Source of the DNA: Gammaproteobacteria bacterium | GTDB lineage: Bacteria > Pseudomonadota > Gammaproteobacteria > Steroidobacterales > GCA-2729495 | Assembly: GCA_030429685.1 (NCBI GenBank) | Contig: JAUIEY010000025.1 | Location: 1-15,828, forward strand | Direction: 5' to 3' | Length of the DNA: 15,828 nucleotides | Part shown: positions 7,617 to 13,879 of the stretch, one piece after another | Position numbering within the stretch: position 1 is the first letter of the stretch | Layout: each line of letters starts with the position of its first letter | Made by a program: the position numbers and the translations under genes | Notes under the pieces: model-generated | What the model was told of the DNA's origin: nothing | Database searches by the model: none | The model's input: only the letters and a program-made list of their open reading frames with translations

Positions 7617-8279
7617 ATGGAAATCTACAGCAGCATAGTTAGCTTTTTTCGCGACGGCGGGGTGTTTATGTATCCCATCGTTATTGTGTTCGCAATGGGT
7701 GCTGCCATTGCAGTTGAGCGTTGGATATTTCTGACGCGGGCAACGCTAAGCAGCAAGAGCCTGTGGAAGCAGGTTACTCCGTATCTGCGGGCCGGCAAAT
7801 TTAATGAAGCCGTAAATCTGACCGCCAAGTCCAAGGCCGCGATTGCGACCGTGCTGGGCTATGGCCTCAAACGCAGTGCATCGGCCAATCGTCGCGACGA
7901 TGTCGAGAAGGCGATGGAAGAAAGCCTGATGGAAGTGATGCCGCGGCTGGAAAAGCGCACCCACTATCTCGCGACCTTTGCCAATATCGCTACCCTGCTG
8001 GGTCTGCTGGGTACCATCATTGGTCTGATCCGCGCGTTTACTGCGGTCTCGGGCGCCAACCCGGCGGAAAAAGCCGATCTGCTGTCGGCCAGTATTTCGG
8101 TGGCCATGAATACCACCGCATTCGGCCTGATGGTGGCGATCCCGCTGCTGCTGGTGCACACGCTGTTGCAGACCAAAACCACCGAACTGGTGGACAGTCT
8201 GGAAATGGCATCGGTGAAGTTTCTCAATACGATTTTTGACGCGCGCAGCAGTCAGCCGGCGCAGGGCAAAACCGCATGA
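7617..8279 (+). CDS. MotA/TolQ/ExbB-family proton-channel protein
   Basis: A 220-aa inner-membrane protein with the three-helix plan of the ExbB/TolQ family. TM1 is at about 17-39 (FMYPIVIVFAMGAAIAVERW), a cytoplasmic loop follows at 40-115, TM2 is at about 120-142 (FANIATLLGLLGTIIGLI) and TM3 at about 160-185 (MNTTAFGLMVAIPLLL). The signature TTAxGLxVAIP is intact and T167 matches the pore Thr of ExbB (E. coli T181). The residue matching ExbB Glu176 is Val162, and an Asn occurs at 165. A strong AGGAGG fixes the start. The stop overlaps the next start by 4 bp (ATGA), so the first ExbD is translated in step with it. The protein should form the pentameric stator around an ExbD dimer. Which ion it conducts cannot be told. 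Confidence 0.92.
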   Translation: MEIYSSIVSFFRDGGVFMYPIVIVFAMGAAIAVERWIFLTRATLSSKSLWKQVTPYLRAGKFNEAVNLTAKSKAAIATVLGYGLKRSASANRRDDVEKAMEESLMEVMPRLEKRTHYLATFANIATLLGLLGTIIGLIRAFTAVSGANPAEKADLLSASISVAMNTTAFGLMVAIPLLLVHTLLQTKTTELVDSLEMASVKFLNTIFDARSSQPAQGKTA

Positions 8280-8782
8280 GAAGCCGCTGGAGAAAACGCC
8301 GGCAACATGAACCGGCCGAGTTGAACATCACGTCCTTTATGAACCTGATGGTCATTCTCGTGCCGTTCCTGCTGATTACGGCGGTGTTCTCGCGTATGGC
8401 AGTGATTGAGCTCAACCTGCCCACGGCCGACACCGTGACCAAGCAGGACGAGCCCGAATTTGCATTGGAGGTAATTGTGCGCCAGGACCTCATTGAGGTC
8501 GGCGATCGCAATGCCGGAGTGCTGAAGGTGTTTGCCAAAGTTGATGATCAATACGATCTGCCGGCTTTGACGGAGTACCTGAAGCGCGTCAAGGGCAACT
8601 TTCCTGATCAGTTGTCGGCCACTCTGCTGCTGGAGTCCGACATTGATTACGAAGTGCTGGTGCAGGTTATGGATGCCGTGCGTACCTATCGGATTGAAGA
8701 GCCCGGCGAGTTTCAGCGCGCCGAGCTGTTCCCGGAAATTTCCATAGGCGACGCGCCGGTGATGGCGCGAGCGTCGCGCTAA
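8276..8782 (+). CDS. ExbD-like protein 1, lacking the transmembrane Asp
   Basis: A 168-aa ExbD/TolR-type protein: short basic cytoplasmic tail (RSRWRKRRQ), one TM helix at about 20-40 and a periplasmic domain ending in an alpha/beta fold (LLLESDIDYEVLVQVMDAVR). In ExbD and TolR the helix begins 'NVTPFIDVMLVLL', the Asp being the proton-carrying residue. Here the aligned stretch is LNITSFMNLMVILVPFLL, so the Asp is Asn23. The SDIDYEVLVQVMD motif matches the ExbD periplasmic 'aDxxvpyxxVxxvmd' motif. The gene overlaps the exbB-like gene by 4 bp and is followed 12 bp later by a second ExbD gene that keeps the Asp. A heterodimer of the two is a plausible arrangement, but that is inference. Confidence 0.88.
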   Translation: MRSRWRKRRQHEPAELNITSFMNLMVILVPFLLITAVFSRMAVIELNLPTADTVTKQDEPEFALEVIVRQDLIEVGDRNAGVLKVFAKVDDQYDLPALTEYLKRVKGNFPDQLSATLLLESDIDYEVLVQVMDAVRTYRIEEPGEFQRAELFPEISIGDAPVMARASR

Positions 8783-8794
8783 GGAGGCAGTGAC

Positions 8795-9316
8795 ATGCTG
8801 TCACGCAAAGCCAAACGCATGGAAAAGCACCACAAGCGTAAAGCCATGGGCGGACTGAACCTGATCTCGCTGATGGACATTTTTACGATTCTGGTGTTCT
8901 TCCTGCTGGTTAATTCGCAGGAAGTTGAAACCCTGCCTAATGCAAAAGATATTCAGCTACCTGAATCTTATGCCGAGGAAAAAGCTCGCGAAAACGTGGT
9001 GGTCATGATTACCAATGAGCATATTCTGGTGCAGGGCAGAGCGGTCGCAACCATGGAAGAAGTGGCGCAGCAGGACGGCGTGGTAATTGCCGGCCTGGAA
9101 AACGCGCTGCGTCTGCAGACTGAAAAGCGCTTGCTCAAGGATGACAACGCCAGCGTCGCAGATCGCGAAGTCACCATCATGGGAGACCGTGAACTGCCTT
9201 ACAACCTGCTCAAGAAGGTTATGGCCAGTTGCACGGCGGCGGATTATGGCCGTATCTCGCTGGCGGTGACGCAGGCGGCACCGGATGATTCTCCGGTCCT
9301 GGCTAGTGCGGGGTAA
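8795..9316 (+). CDS. ExbD-like protein 2, with the transmembrane Asp
   Basis: A 173-aa ExbD/TolR-type protein with a strong AGGAGG 7 bp before ATG 8795. The N-terminus is very basic (RKAKRMEKHHKRK), followed by one TM helix at about 24-40: LNLISLMDIFTILVFFLL. Asp28 sits at the site of the proton-carrying Asp of ExbD. The periplasmic part has NVVVMITNEHILVQG and VTIMGDRELPYNLLKKVMAS, which match the two ExbD periplasmic strands and the 'DxxvpYxxl' motif. Two ExbD genes in tandem after one ExbB gene recall the aglQ-aglS pair of the Myxococcus gliding motor, although this is a resemblance in layout, not proof of function. It is expected to pair with ExbD-like protein 1 in the stator. Confidence 0.9.
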   Translation: MLSRKAKRMEKHHKRKAMGGLNLISLMDIFTILVFFLLVNSQEVETLPNAKDIQLPESYAEEKARENVVVMITNEHILVQGRAVATMEEVAQQDGVVIAGLENALRLQTEKRLLKDDNASVADREVTIMGDRELPYNLLKKVMASCTAADYGRISLAVTQAAPDDSPVLASAG

Positions 9317-9321
9317 TAACG

Positions 9322-10239
9322 ATGATTGCAACCTACCGTACATTTCAATTGCCATGGGAAATGGCGCAGGAGCAGGACGATCGCTTCCGCAAGCTGGCAC
9401 AGCAGTTCCTGATTGCTGCTGTGGTTTTCGGGCTGGTGATGCCGTTCATGCCGATTCCCGAGCCTGATCCGACAGCTGTCGAAGAAGTGCCGCAGCGTTT
9501 TGCCCGGCTGTTGATTGACAAACCCAAGCCGCCCCCGCCGCCGGTGGTGAAACCAAAGCCGCAGGAAGTGGTCAAGCAGCCGCAAAAAGTGGTGCAGCAA
9601 CCCAAACCTGAACCGGTGGTCGAGCAGCGTCAGGCCAAGGCGCGTGAAAAGGCGGCCAAGGCCGGCTTGCTGCCGTTTGCCGAGCAACTGGCAGACCTGC
9701 GTGACAGCAGTGCCATCAGTAATGTCATGGGCGACAAGCAACTCAACAAGGCAGCCGGTGCGGCGGCCCGCGTTGAGCGTTCGGTCATTGCTGCCCGGGC
9801 CGGCAAGGGCAGCGGCGGTATCAATACTGCTGCCATGAGCCGCAATACCGGTGGTGGCGATCTTGCCGGACGAGACACAACGCGGGTTGCGAGTCCGGTT
9901 GCCGGCATTGGCGCCGACGGACCGCGCGTGGTCAAGGGCGGCGGTGCGCCGTCACGCAGCCGCGAGGAAATCGAGCTGGTGTTCGAAAAGAACAAAGGCG
10001 CCATATTTGCCCTTTACAATCGGGCGCTGCGCAAGGATCCGACCCTGCAGGGCAAACTGGTGCTGAAGCTGACAATCGCATCCAATGGCGCCGTGACCGA
10101 TTGCGAGGTGGTTTCCAGTGAACTTGGCGATGCAGCCCTGGAGCGCAAGCTGGTGCAGCGGGTGAAGCTGTTCCGTTTCGAAGACAAGGATGTCGCCACG
10201 GTTACTACCACCAAGCCGATCGACTTCTTCCCGGCGTAA
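9322..10239 (+). CDS. TonB-like energy transducer with AgmX/PglI-type C-terminal domain
   Basis: A 305-aa protein built like TonB: short cytoplasmic tail, one TM helix at about 26-43 (AQQFLIAAVVFGLVMPF), a Pro/Lys/Gln-rich periplasmic arm at about 64-100 (KPKPPPPPVVKPKPQEVV), a Gly/Ala/Ser-rich linker with Arg, and a C-terminal domain from about 212. That domain (SREEIELVFEKNKGAIFALY, then NRALRKDPTLQGKLVLKLTI and SNGAVTDCEVVSSELGD) has the 'YxxaLrxxPxLxGkvvlkfxIxxxGxVxxxxvxsStlgd' pattern of the AgmX/PglI domain, a TonB_C relative. It probably couples the ExbBD motor to an outer-membrane or TPR partner across the periplasm. The start lies 5 bp after the previous stop with only a weak Shine-Dalgarno. 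It closes the gene train and faces the convergent radical SAM gene. Confidence 0.88.
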   Translation: MIATYRTFQLPWEMAQEQDDRFRKLAQQFLIAAVVFGLVMPFMPIPEPDPTAVEEVPQRFARLLIDKPKPPPPPVVKPKPQEVVKQPQKVVQQPKPEPVVEQRQAKAREKAAKAGLLPFAEQLADLRDSSAISNVMGDKQLNKAAGAAARVERSVIAARAGKGSGGINTAAMSRNTGGGDLAGRDTTRVASPVAGIGADGPRVVKGGGAPSRSREEIELVFEKNKGAIFALYNRALRKDPTLQGKLVLKLTIASNGAVTDCEVVSSELGDAALERKLVQRVKLFRFEDKDVATVTTTKPIDFFPA

Positions 10240-10260
10240 GCAAGCAGCGAGTTGTAGGCG

Positions 10261-10336
10261 GCGATGCGGGGGATAGCCTTCGCGGCGAATCGGAGCGCAG
10301 CGACTGAGCCGAGAGGGCTATGCGCCGGAGCGTCGC
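10261..10336. repeat. Cloverleaf-like inverted-repeat element in convergent gap
   Basis: Nested inverted repeats: GCGA (10261-10264) with TCGC (10333-10336), GCG (10266-10268) with CGC (10323-10325), and ATAGCC (10273-10278) with GGCTAT (10316-10321). Inside are two arms: TTCG-CGG-CGAA (10279-10289) and TCGG (10290-10293) with CCGA (10309-10312). It lies between two convergent genes and has no T-tract, so a REP-like dispersed element or a bidirectional 3'-end stem is more likely than a classic terminator. It lacks tRNA features. Confidence 0.4.
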
Positions 10337-10347
10337 GTTCTAAGGCG

Positions 10348-10386
10348 CTATCTTTCGCTGCAGGAAGAACCGCAGGCGGAGCAGTA
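10348..10386 (-). pseudogene. Second, out-of-frame copy of the Cys-rich C-terminal tail of the radical SAM gene
   Basis: Read on the minus strand, this stretch encodes YCSACGSSCSER plus stop. The radical SAM gene just upstream ends YSCFAYGSSCSER plus stop. With one codon gap, 31 of 39 bases match and 10 of 12 residues are identical. Most base differences are synonymous (Ser TCG/AGC, Arg CGA/AGA, Gly GGC/GGT, stop TAA/TAG). The copy is in the +1 frame relative to the gene. Its own frame is closed by a stop at 10486-10488 with no ATG, GTG or TTG between. It is therefore a remnant of a lost tandem paralogue, a tail duplication, or the product of a frameshift; it is not an independent gene as it stands. 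Confidence 0.5.
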
Positions 10387-10411
10387 ACCGCCCGGCGGCC
10401 TGAGCCGGTTG

Positions 10412-11326
10412 TTATCGTTCCGAGCAGGAAGAGCCGTAGGCGAAGCATGAGTAGCAGCGGTGATGCGCCAGCATGACTCGCTGGCTCAGGGCCGTGCGCA
10501 GATTGCCGCCCTGATCGTAGCGCTCGTCATCATCCACCAGCGTGCAGGCATAGACCCGCATGCGACCGCCGGTTTTGATCACCATTTTGCTGAATGCGCA
10601 CATAAAGGCGCGGCGAGTTGCCTCGGTCTGGTAGCGGGTCATGCAGTCTTCGGTCACGACCGGTACAGCGGGATGTGCACCCGGCGTGGCGAAATCGGGA
10701 AACGCGACGACGCGAATATCGCCGGCAAAACCTGCCTCACGCAGCAAGTTCTGAAACTGCGCATCAACCGCGGCGCTGTCTTCATCCGGCGTCATTTGCC
10801 GGGCCAGTGATACGCCAAATCCCAGCCGCTGCAATTCGACCATTGACTGCAGTGACTGCCTGAACGTGCCTTCGCCCCGGCCTGCGTCATGGCGCTGCTC
10901 ATCCGGCCAGTCGATGCTGATGCGAAAGCTGATCGCATGTGCCGTATCGGTCAGCGTCGCTATCTGCTGCAAACGCTTGAGCAATGCATCGGTACCGTTG
11001 GTCAGCACCAGGCACGGCCGCAGTGCCGCTGCGAACCGCAGAATGTTGACAAAGTCGCGGACTATAAAAGGCTCGCCGCCGGTGAACGAGAACTGCTCCA
11101 CACCCAGTTCAACCGCTTCCTGCATCAGGCCCTGCACGTCCTCCAGTCTGATTCTGTCCAGCCGCGTGTCGCCCGGCCTGGAGCCTTCCAGACAGAACGG
11201 GCATGCCAGGTTGCAGGCAGTGCCGGTGTGAAACCACAGTTCCTGCAACCCGTGCGGCTCAATGTAGCCGCGTGCATCGCCGTTTGGCGCCCGCAGCCAG
11301 TCGTCATTGTTGTGTGCGCTAACCAT
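10412..11326 (-). CDS. Radical SAM protein with C-terminal Cys-rich (auxiliary cluster-like) tail
   Basis: A 304-aa protein. The radical SAM cluster motif is C38-N-L-A-C42-P-F-C45 (CX3CX2C), and T82-GGEP is the SAM-binding motif. The core continues with VLTNGTDALL and ISIDWP. The C-terminal part carries five more cysteines (C243, C261, C291, C294, C301), ending HRCYSCFAYGSSCSER, a SPASM/twitch-like arrangement that may hold an extra Fe-S cluster. The CxxC...GSSC ending reminds me of the tail of ArsS, the arsenosugar radical SAM enzyme, although the N-terminal part is not the usual ArsS sequence. It lies 18 bp after the glycosyltransferase gene on the same strand and next to arsM, so a role in moving a 5'-deoxyadenosyl group onto dimethylarsinite is inferred. 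The alternative is a generic anaerobic-type maturase. Start ATG 11326; the ribosome-binding site is weak. Confidence 0.8.
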   Translation of the reverse strand: MVSAHNNDDWLRAPNGDARGYIEPHGLQELWFHTGTACNLACPFCLEGSRPGDTRLDRIRLEDVQGLMQEAVELGVEQFSFTGGEPFIVRDFVNILRFAAALRPCLVLTNGTDALLKRLQQIATLTDTAHAISFRISIDWPDEQRHDAGRGEGTFRQSLQSMVELQRLGFGVSLARQMTPDEDSAAVDAQFQNLLREAGFAGDIRVVAFPDFATPGAHPAVPVVTEDCMTRYQTEATRRAFMCAFSKMVIKTGGRMRVYACTLVDDDERYDQGGNLRTALSQRVMLAHHRCYSCFAYGSSCSER

Positions 11327-11344
11327 GCATTCAGTGACCGATAA

Positions 11345-12709
11345 CTAGTGACTTTGCTGATCGGCTGTCGGTGCAGCCTGACGGTAAAATTTTGCCAGTA
11401 TGGCGCTCGGAATGCCCAGCCAGTAGCCCATCACCAGCAGCCGGTTGTGCAGTGTTCGCTGCCACCAGCCGTCCTTTTCCCAGCGTCGTGGCGAAACCCC
11501 AAGCGCAGCGGGCAGCCGCCGGAACCGGCCGCTGTCGCGCAGCGCCCGTACCAGGGCAACTTCTTCAAACAGCGATTGATCAGCGAAGCCGCCGGCAGCC
11601 TCGAATGCGCGCCGGGTCATGAACAGGCCCTGATCTGCATAGGGAATACCCAGCCGAGTGCGGAGGTTGATGCAGCTCTCCAGCAGGCCTTTGGTCAGGG
11701 TCCGCGCGCCCCGAAACCGAAACCGGAAAAAACCGCTGCAGGCGCCGCCTTGCACAGCATGGCAGATGTCCTGCAGCGCGCTCGCGGGTGGCGCGGCATC
11801 GGCATGCAGAAACCACAATACCGGGTTTGCGGCAATTGCTGCGCCGCGATTCATGCGTGCGCCCCGGCTGCTGTCGTGCCGCAACAGGCGGGCATTATGC
11901 TGCTGACATACCGCGGCACAATCGTCGTGCTGCCCGGACGCCACCACCAGAATTTCATCACCGTCACGCAGGTTCTTACTTAGCTTTTCCAGCAATTCGT
12001 TTAGCGCGTCGGCATCACGCCGCACCGGAATAACGATGCTGATTTTCAGCTGCGCATGCAGCCAGTCGGCCAGCGCCCGGCGGGTCGGGCGCAGATCGCG
12101 CTGCAGTGCCGGCGCGGCATCCAGCAAATCAGCCAGATAGTCGACGTCATAGCCCGCCGGCAATGCATTAACGCGGCAACCCGCGGCTTTGCAGGTTCGC
12201 AGCAATGCCGCGCACAGCTCTTCGGTTTCCCAAGGCAGGGCGCCGAGGTCGGGCCATGGCTTGCATGCACCCAGCAAGGTGACGCCGCCGTCGCGGGCGG
12301 GCAGCAAGACAACATCGTTGCTGTCCAGCGCATGCAGCGCCGCTTTATATGTCTGCGGCGTGTGACCGGGTGCGTCGGTGCCCACATAGACAATGCGGAC
12401 AGCACCGGCTTTGCGAAGCTGGCGATCAACAAAATTGATGCGCTCTCCCAGGTTGGCACCCTGTTGCGGAATGACCTGCGCATCAGGCAGCAGAGTTGCG
12501 GCCCAGTCGGAGTCAGCCGCATCGGCGGGCGCAATCACCACCGGGCCTGGCCAGACTTGTGCATCCGCAAGCGTGGCGGCCAGCAGCAGTTCGCTCAGTT
12601 GCAGTGCTGCGGCGGCGCCAGCGGCGGCGGCAATGCGCTGCTTGCCGACACCGACCCTCGGTCGTTTGCCGAAAATTACCAATACCGAACTGTTTGCTGG
12701 AAATATCAT
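11345..12709 (-). CDS. Two-domain glycosyltransferase fusion (TIGR04282 + TIGR04283 types), arsenosugar-linked
   Basis: A 454-aa protein from ATG 12709 (a TTG codon lies directly before it). The N-terminal half (about 8-215) matches the CofC/MobA-like TIGR04282 family: VLVIFGKRPRVGVGKQRIAA, YVGTDAPGHTPQTYKAAL and NDVVLLPARDGGVTLLGACK. The C-terminal half (about 225-440) is a GT2-type enzyme of the TIGR04283 family: ISIVIPVRRDADALNELLEK, RGARMNRGAAIA, VLWFLHADAAPP, YADQGLFMTRRAFEAAGGF and SPRRWEKDGWWQRTLHNRLL. Both families are named for arsenosugar biosynthesis clusters, so they probably attach sugar groups to the arsenosugar. In the C-terminal domain the usual acidic 'MED' site reads FEE (SLFEEVALVRALRDSG). 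The gene is divergent from arsM across 37 bp and is followed by the radical SAM gene with which it forms an operon. There are no TM helices, so the protein is cytosolic. Confidence 0.85.
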   Translation of the reverse strand: MIFPANSSVLVIFGKRPRVGVGKQRIAAAAGAAAALQLSELLLAATLADAQVWPGPVVIAPADAADSDWAATLLPDAQVIPQQGANLGERINFVDRQLRKAGAVRIVYVGTDAPGHTPQTYKAALHALDSNDVVLLPARDGGVTLLGACKPWPDLGALPWETEELCAALLRTCKAAGCRVNALPAGYDVDYLADLLDAAPALQRDLRPTRRALADWLHAQLKISIVIPVRRDADALNELLEKLSKNLRDGDEILVVASGQHDDCAAVCQQHNARLLRHDSSRGARMNRGAAIAANPVLWFLHADAAPPASALQDICHAVQGGACSGFFRFRFRGARTLTKGLLESCINLRTRLGIPYADQGLFMTRRAFEAAGGFADQSLFEEVALVRALRDSGRFRRLPAALGVSPRRWEKDGWWQRTLHNRLLVMGYWLGIPSAILAKFYRQAAPTADQQSH

Positions 12710-12746
12710 CAAAGGGCTTCAGGCACTTCGGTAAAACAGGCGCAGC
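12710..12746. promoter_or_regulatory. Very short divergent gap between glycosyltransferase and arsM
   Basis: Only 37 bp separate the two divergent start codons. Two full promoters cannot fit, so at least one promoter must lie inside the opposing gene's first codons. An AGG at 12738-12740 is the only Shine-Dalgarno-like sequence for arsM. I see no clear ArsR-type operator palindrome. Confidence 0.4.
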
Positions 12747-13835
12747 ATGAACGATCACACTACTACAACAACGGATATTGAATCCCGAACCCATCAGGAA
12801 GTGCAACGGTACTATGGTGAGACGCTTGAATCTTCGGCGGATCTGAAGACTTCCGCATGTTGCACTTCGGCCGCGCCAGACGGCCCGGTGGCGGACATTC
12901 TGCAACTGATCCATCCGGAAGTGCAGAAACGTTACTACGGTTGCGGTCTGATTTTGCCTGAAGCACTGGCAGGACTGCGCGTTCTGGATCTGGGTTGCGG
13001 CGCCGGCCGGGATGCTTTTCTGCTTTCCAGCCTGGTGGGTGAGTCAGGCAGCGTTGTGGGTGTCGATATGACGCCGGCGCAACTTGAAGTCGCTAATAAC
13101 TGGCGCGGCTATCATGCTGATGCTTTCGGTTTCGCAGAGTCCAACGTCGAATTTTTGCAGGGGAATATCGAGCGGCTGCATGAACTGGATCTTGCCGAGG
13201 GATCATTTGATCTGGTTGTTTCCAACTGCGTAATCAATCTTGCCGTTGACAAAGCGGCCGTCTTCAACAGCGTATCCCGGCTGCTGAAACCCGGTGGCGA
13301 GATGTATTTCTCCGATGTCTATGCCGACCGTCGTATCCCCGCCGAGTTGGCGGCAGACCCGGTGTTATATGGCGAATGCCTGTCAGGCGCCCTGTACTGG
13401 AAAGATTTTTTGCGGCTGGCCGATGCGGCAGGGTTGGCACCGCCACGCCTGGTCAGCGACGAGCCGCTGCGTATTGATGACCCGCAGGTCAGCGAAAAAA
13501 TCGGCGCGATCCGCTTCAGCTCGGCCACCTGGCGCGTCTTTCGACTAACCGCAGCGGAATCCGCTGCCGAGGACTACGGGCTGCAGCTCAGCTACCGCGG
13601 CAGCCTGCCCGAGCACCCGAGGCAATTTGAGCTGGATCAGGACTATTGTTTTGCGACCGGCCAGAGGACACCCGTGTGCGGCAATACTTACCGCTTGGTG
13701 CAACAATCCCGGTTTGCCGGCCATTTTGACTATTTTGGCGATTTTAGCCGCCATTTAGGCGAATTTGGCCGCAATAGCCGTAAAATTAACTTCTCCGGCG
13801 AGGCCTCGAAAGGCCAATCCGGGGCTTGTTGCTAG
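12747..13835 (+). CDS. arsM: Arsenite methyltransferase of the arsenosugar type (ArsM)
   Basis: A 362-aa cytosolic SAM-dependent methyltransferase. The N-terminus has YYGETLESSADLKTSACC (22-39), typical of the ArsM form found with arsenosugar genes. The SAM motif is VLDLGCGAGRDAF (79-91), with D107 in VVGVDMTPAQLEVAN. Cysteines in the arsenite-binding positions are all present: C66 (YYGCG), C161 (SNCVINL) and C211 (GECLSGAL). A Cys pair closes the protein (SGACC). It transfers methyl groups from S-adenosylmethionine to arsenite. The segment 16-24 (HQEVQRYYG) is repeated at 56-65 (HPEVQKRYYG). The C-terminal 40 residues hold a peculiar stretch rich in Phe and Gly (HFDYFGDFSRHLGEFGR) encoded by a near 9-base periodic DNA run. 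The gene is divergent from the glycosyltransferase/radical SAM pair, with which it should make arsenosugar-like compounds. Confidence 0.9.
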   Translation: MNDHTTTTTDIESRTHQEVQRYYGETLESSADLKTSACCTSAAPDGPVADILQLIHPEVQKRYYGCGLILPEALAGLRVLDLGCGAGRDAFLLSSLVGESGSVVGVDMTPAQLEVANNWRGYHADAFGFAESNVEFLQGNIERLHELDLAEGSFDLVVSNCVINLAVDKAAVFNSVSRLLKPGGEMYFSDVYADRRIPAELAADPVLYGECLSGALYWKDFLRLADAAGLAPPRLVSDEPLRIDDPQVSEKIGAIRFSSATWRVFRLTAAESAAEDYGLQLSYRGSLPEHPRQFELDQDYCFATGQRTPVCGNTYRLVQQSRFAGHFDYFGDFSRHLGEFGRNSRKINFSGEASKGQSGACC

Positions 13836-13844
13836 AAATTTGCG

Positions 13845-13873
13845 CAGACGTGGCAGGCGCACTTCGCTATAAT
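13845..13873 (+). promoter_or_regulatory. Promoter candidate with consensus TATAAT
   Basis: A perfect -10 box TATAAT at 13868-13873, followed by GGCCCC. The hexamer 17 bp upstream (CAGACG, 13845-13850) matches the -35 consensus at three of six bases, so the -35 is weak. Transcription would start near 13880 and run into the structured segment and the terminator at 14100-14129. Confidence 0.5.
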
Positions 13874-13879
13874 GGCCCC

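Noticed and set aside
7617..10239. Zorya-type phage defence (ZorA/ZorB use a MotAB-like motor)
   Set aside because: The motor here is short ExbB/ExbD type with a TonB/AgmX partner; there is no ZorA-like long tail, no OmpA-like peptidoglycan-binding domain on the ExbDs, and no helicase or nuclease nearby.
10261..10336. tRNA gene suggested by the cloverleaf-like pairing
   Set aside because: No TTC/GTTC T-arm consensus, no 7-bp acceptor stem and no CCA-type end; stem lengths do not fit a tRNA.
10348..10488. Small peptide gene (RiPP-like precursor) ending YCSACGSSCSER
   Set aside because: Its frame is closed by a stop at 10486-10488 and contains no ATG, GTG or TTG before the tail, so no independent start exists in this sequence.
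11348..11983. Open frame of 211 codons on the plus strand (and a 241-codon one at 12056-12781)
   Set aside because: Both are opposite the well-supported glycosyltransferase fusion and give low-complexity products without motifs.
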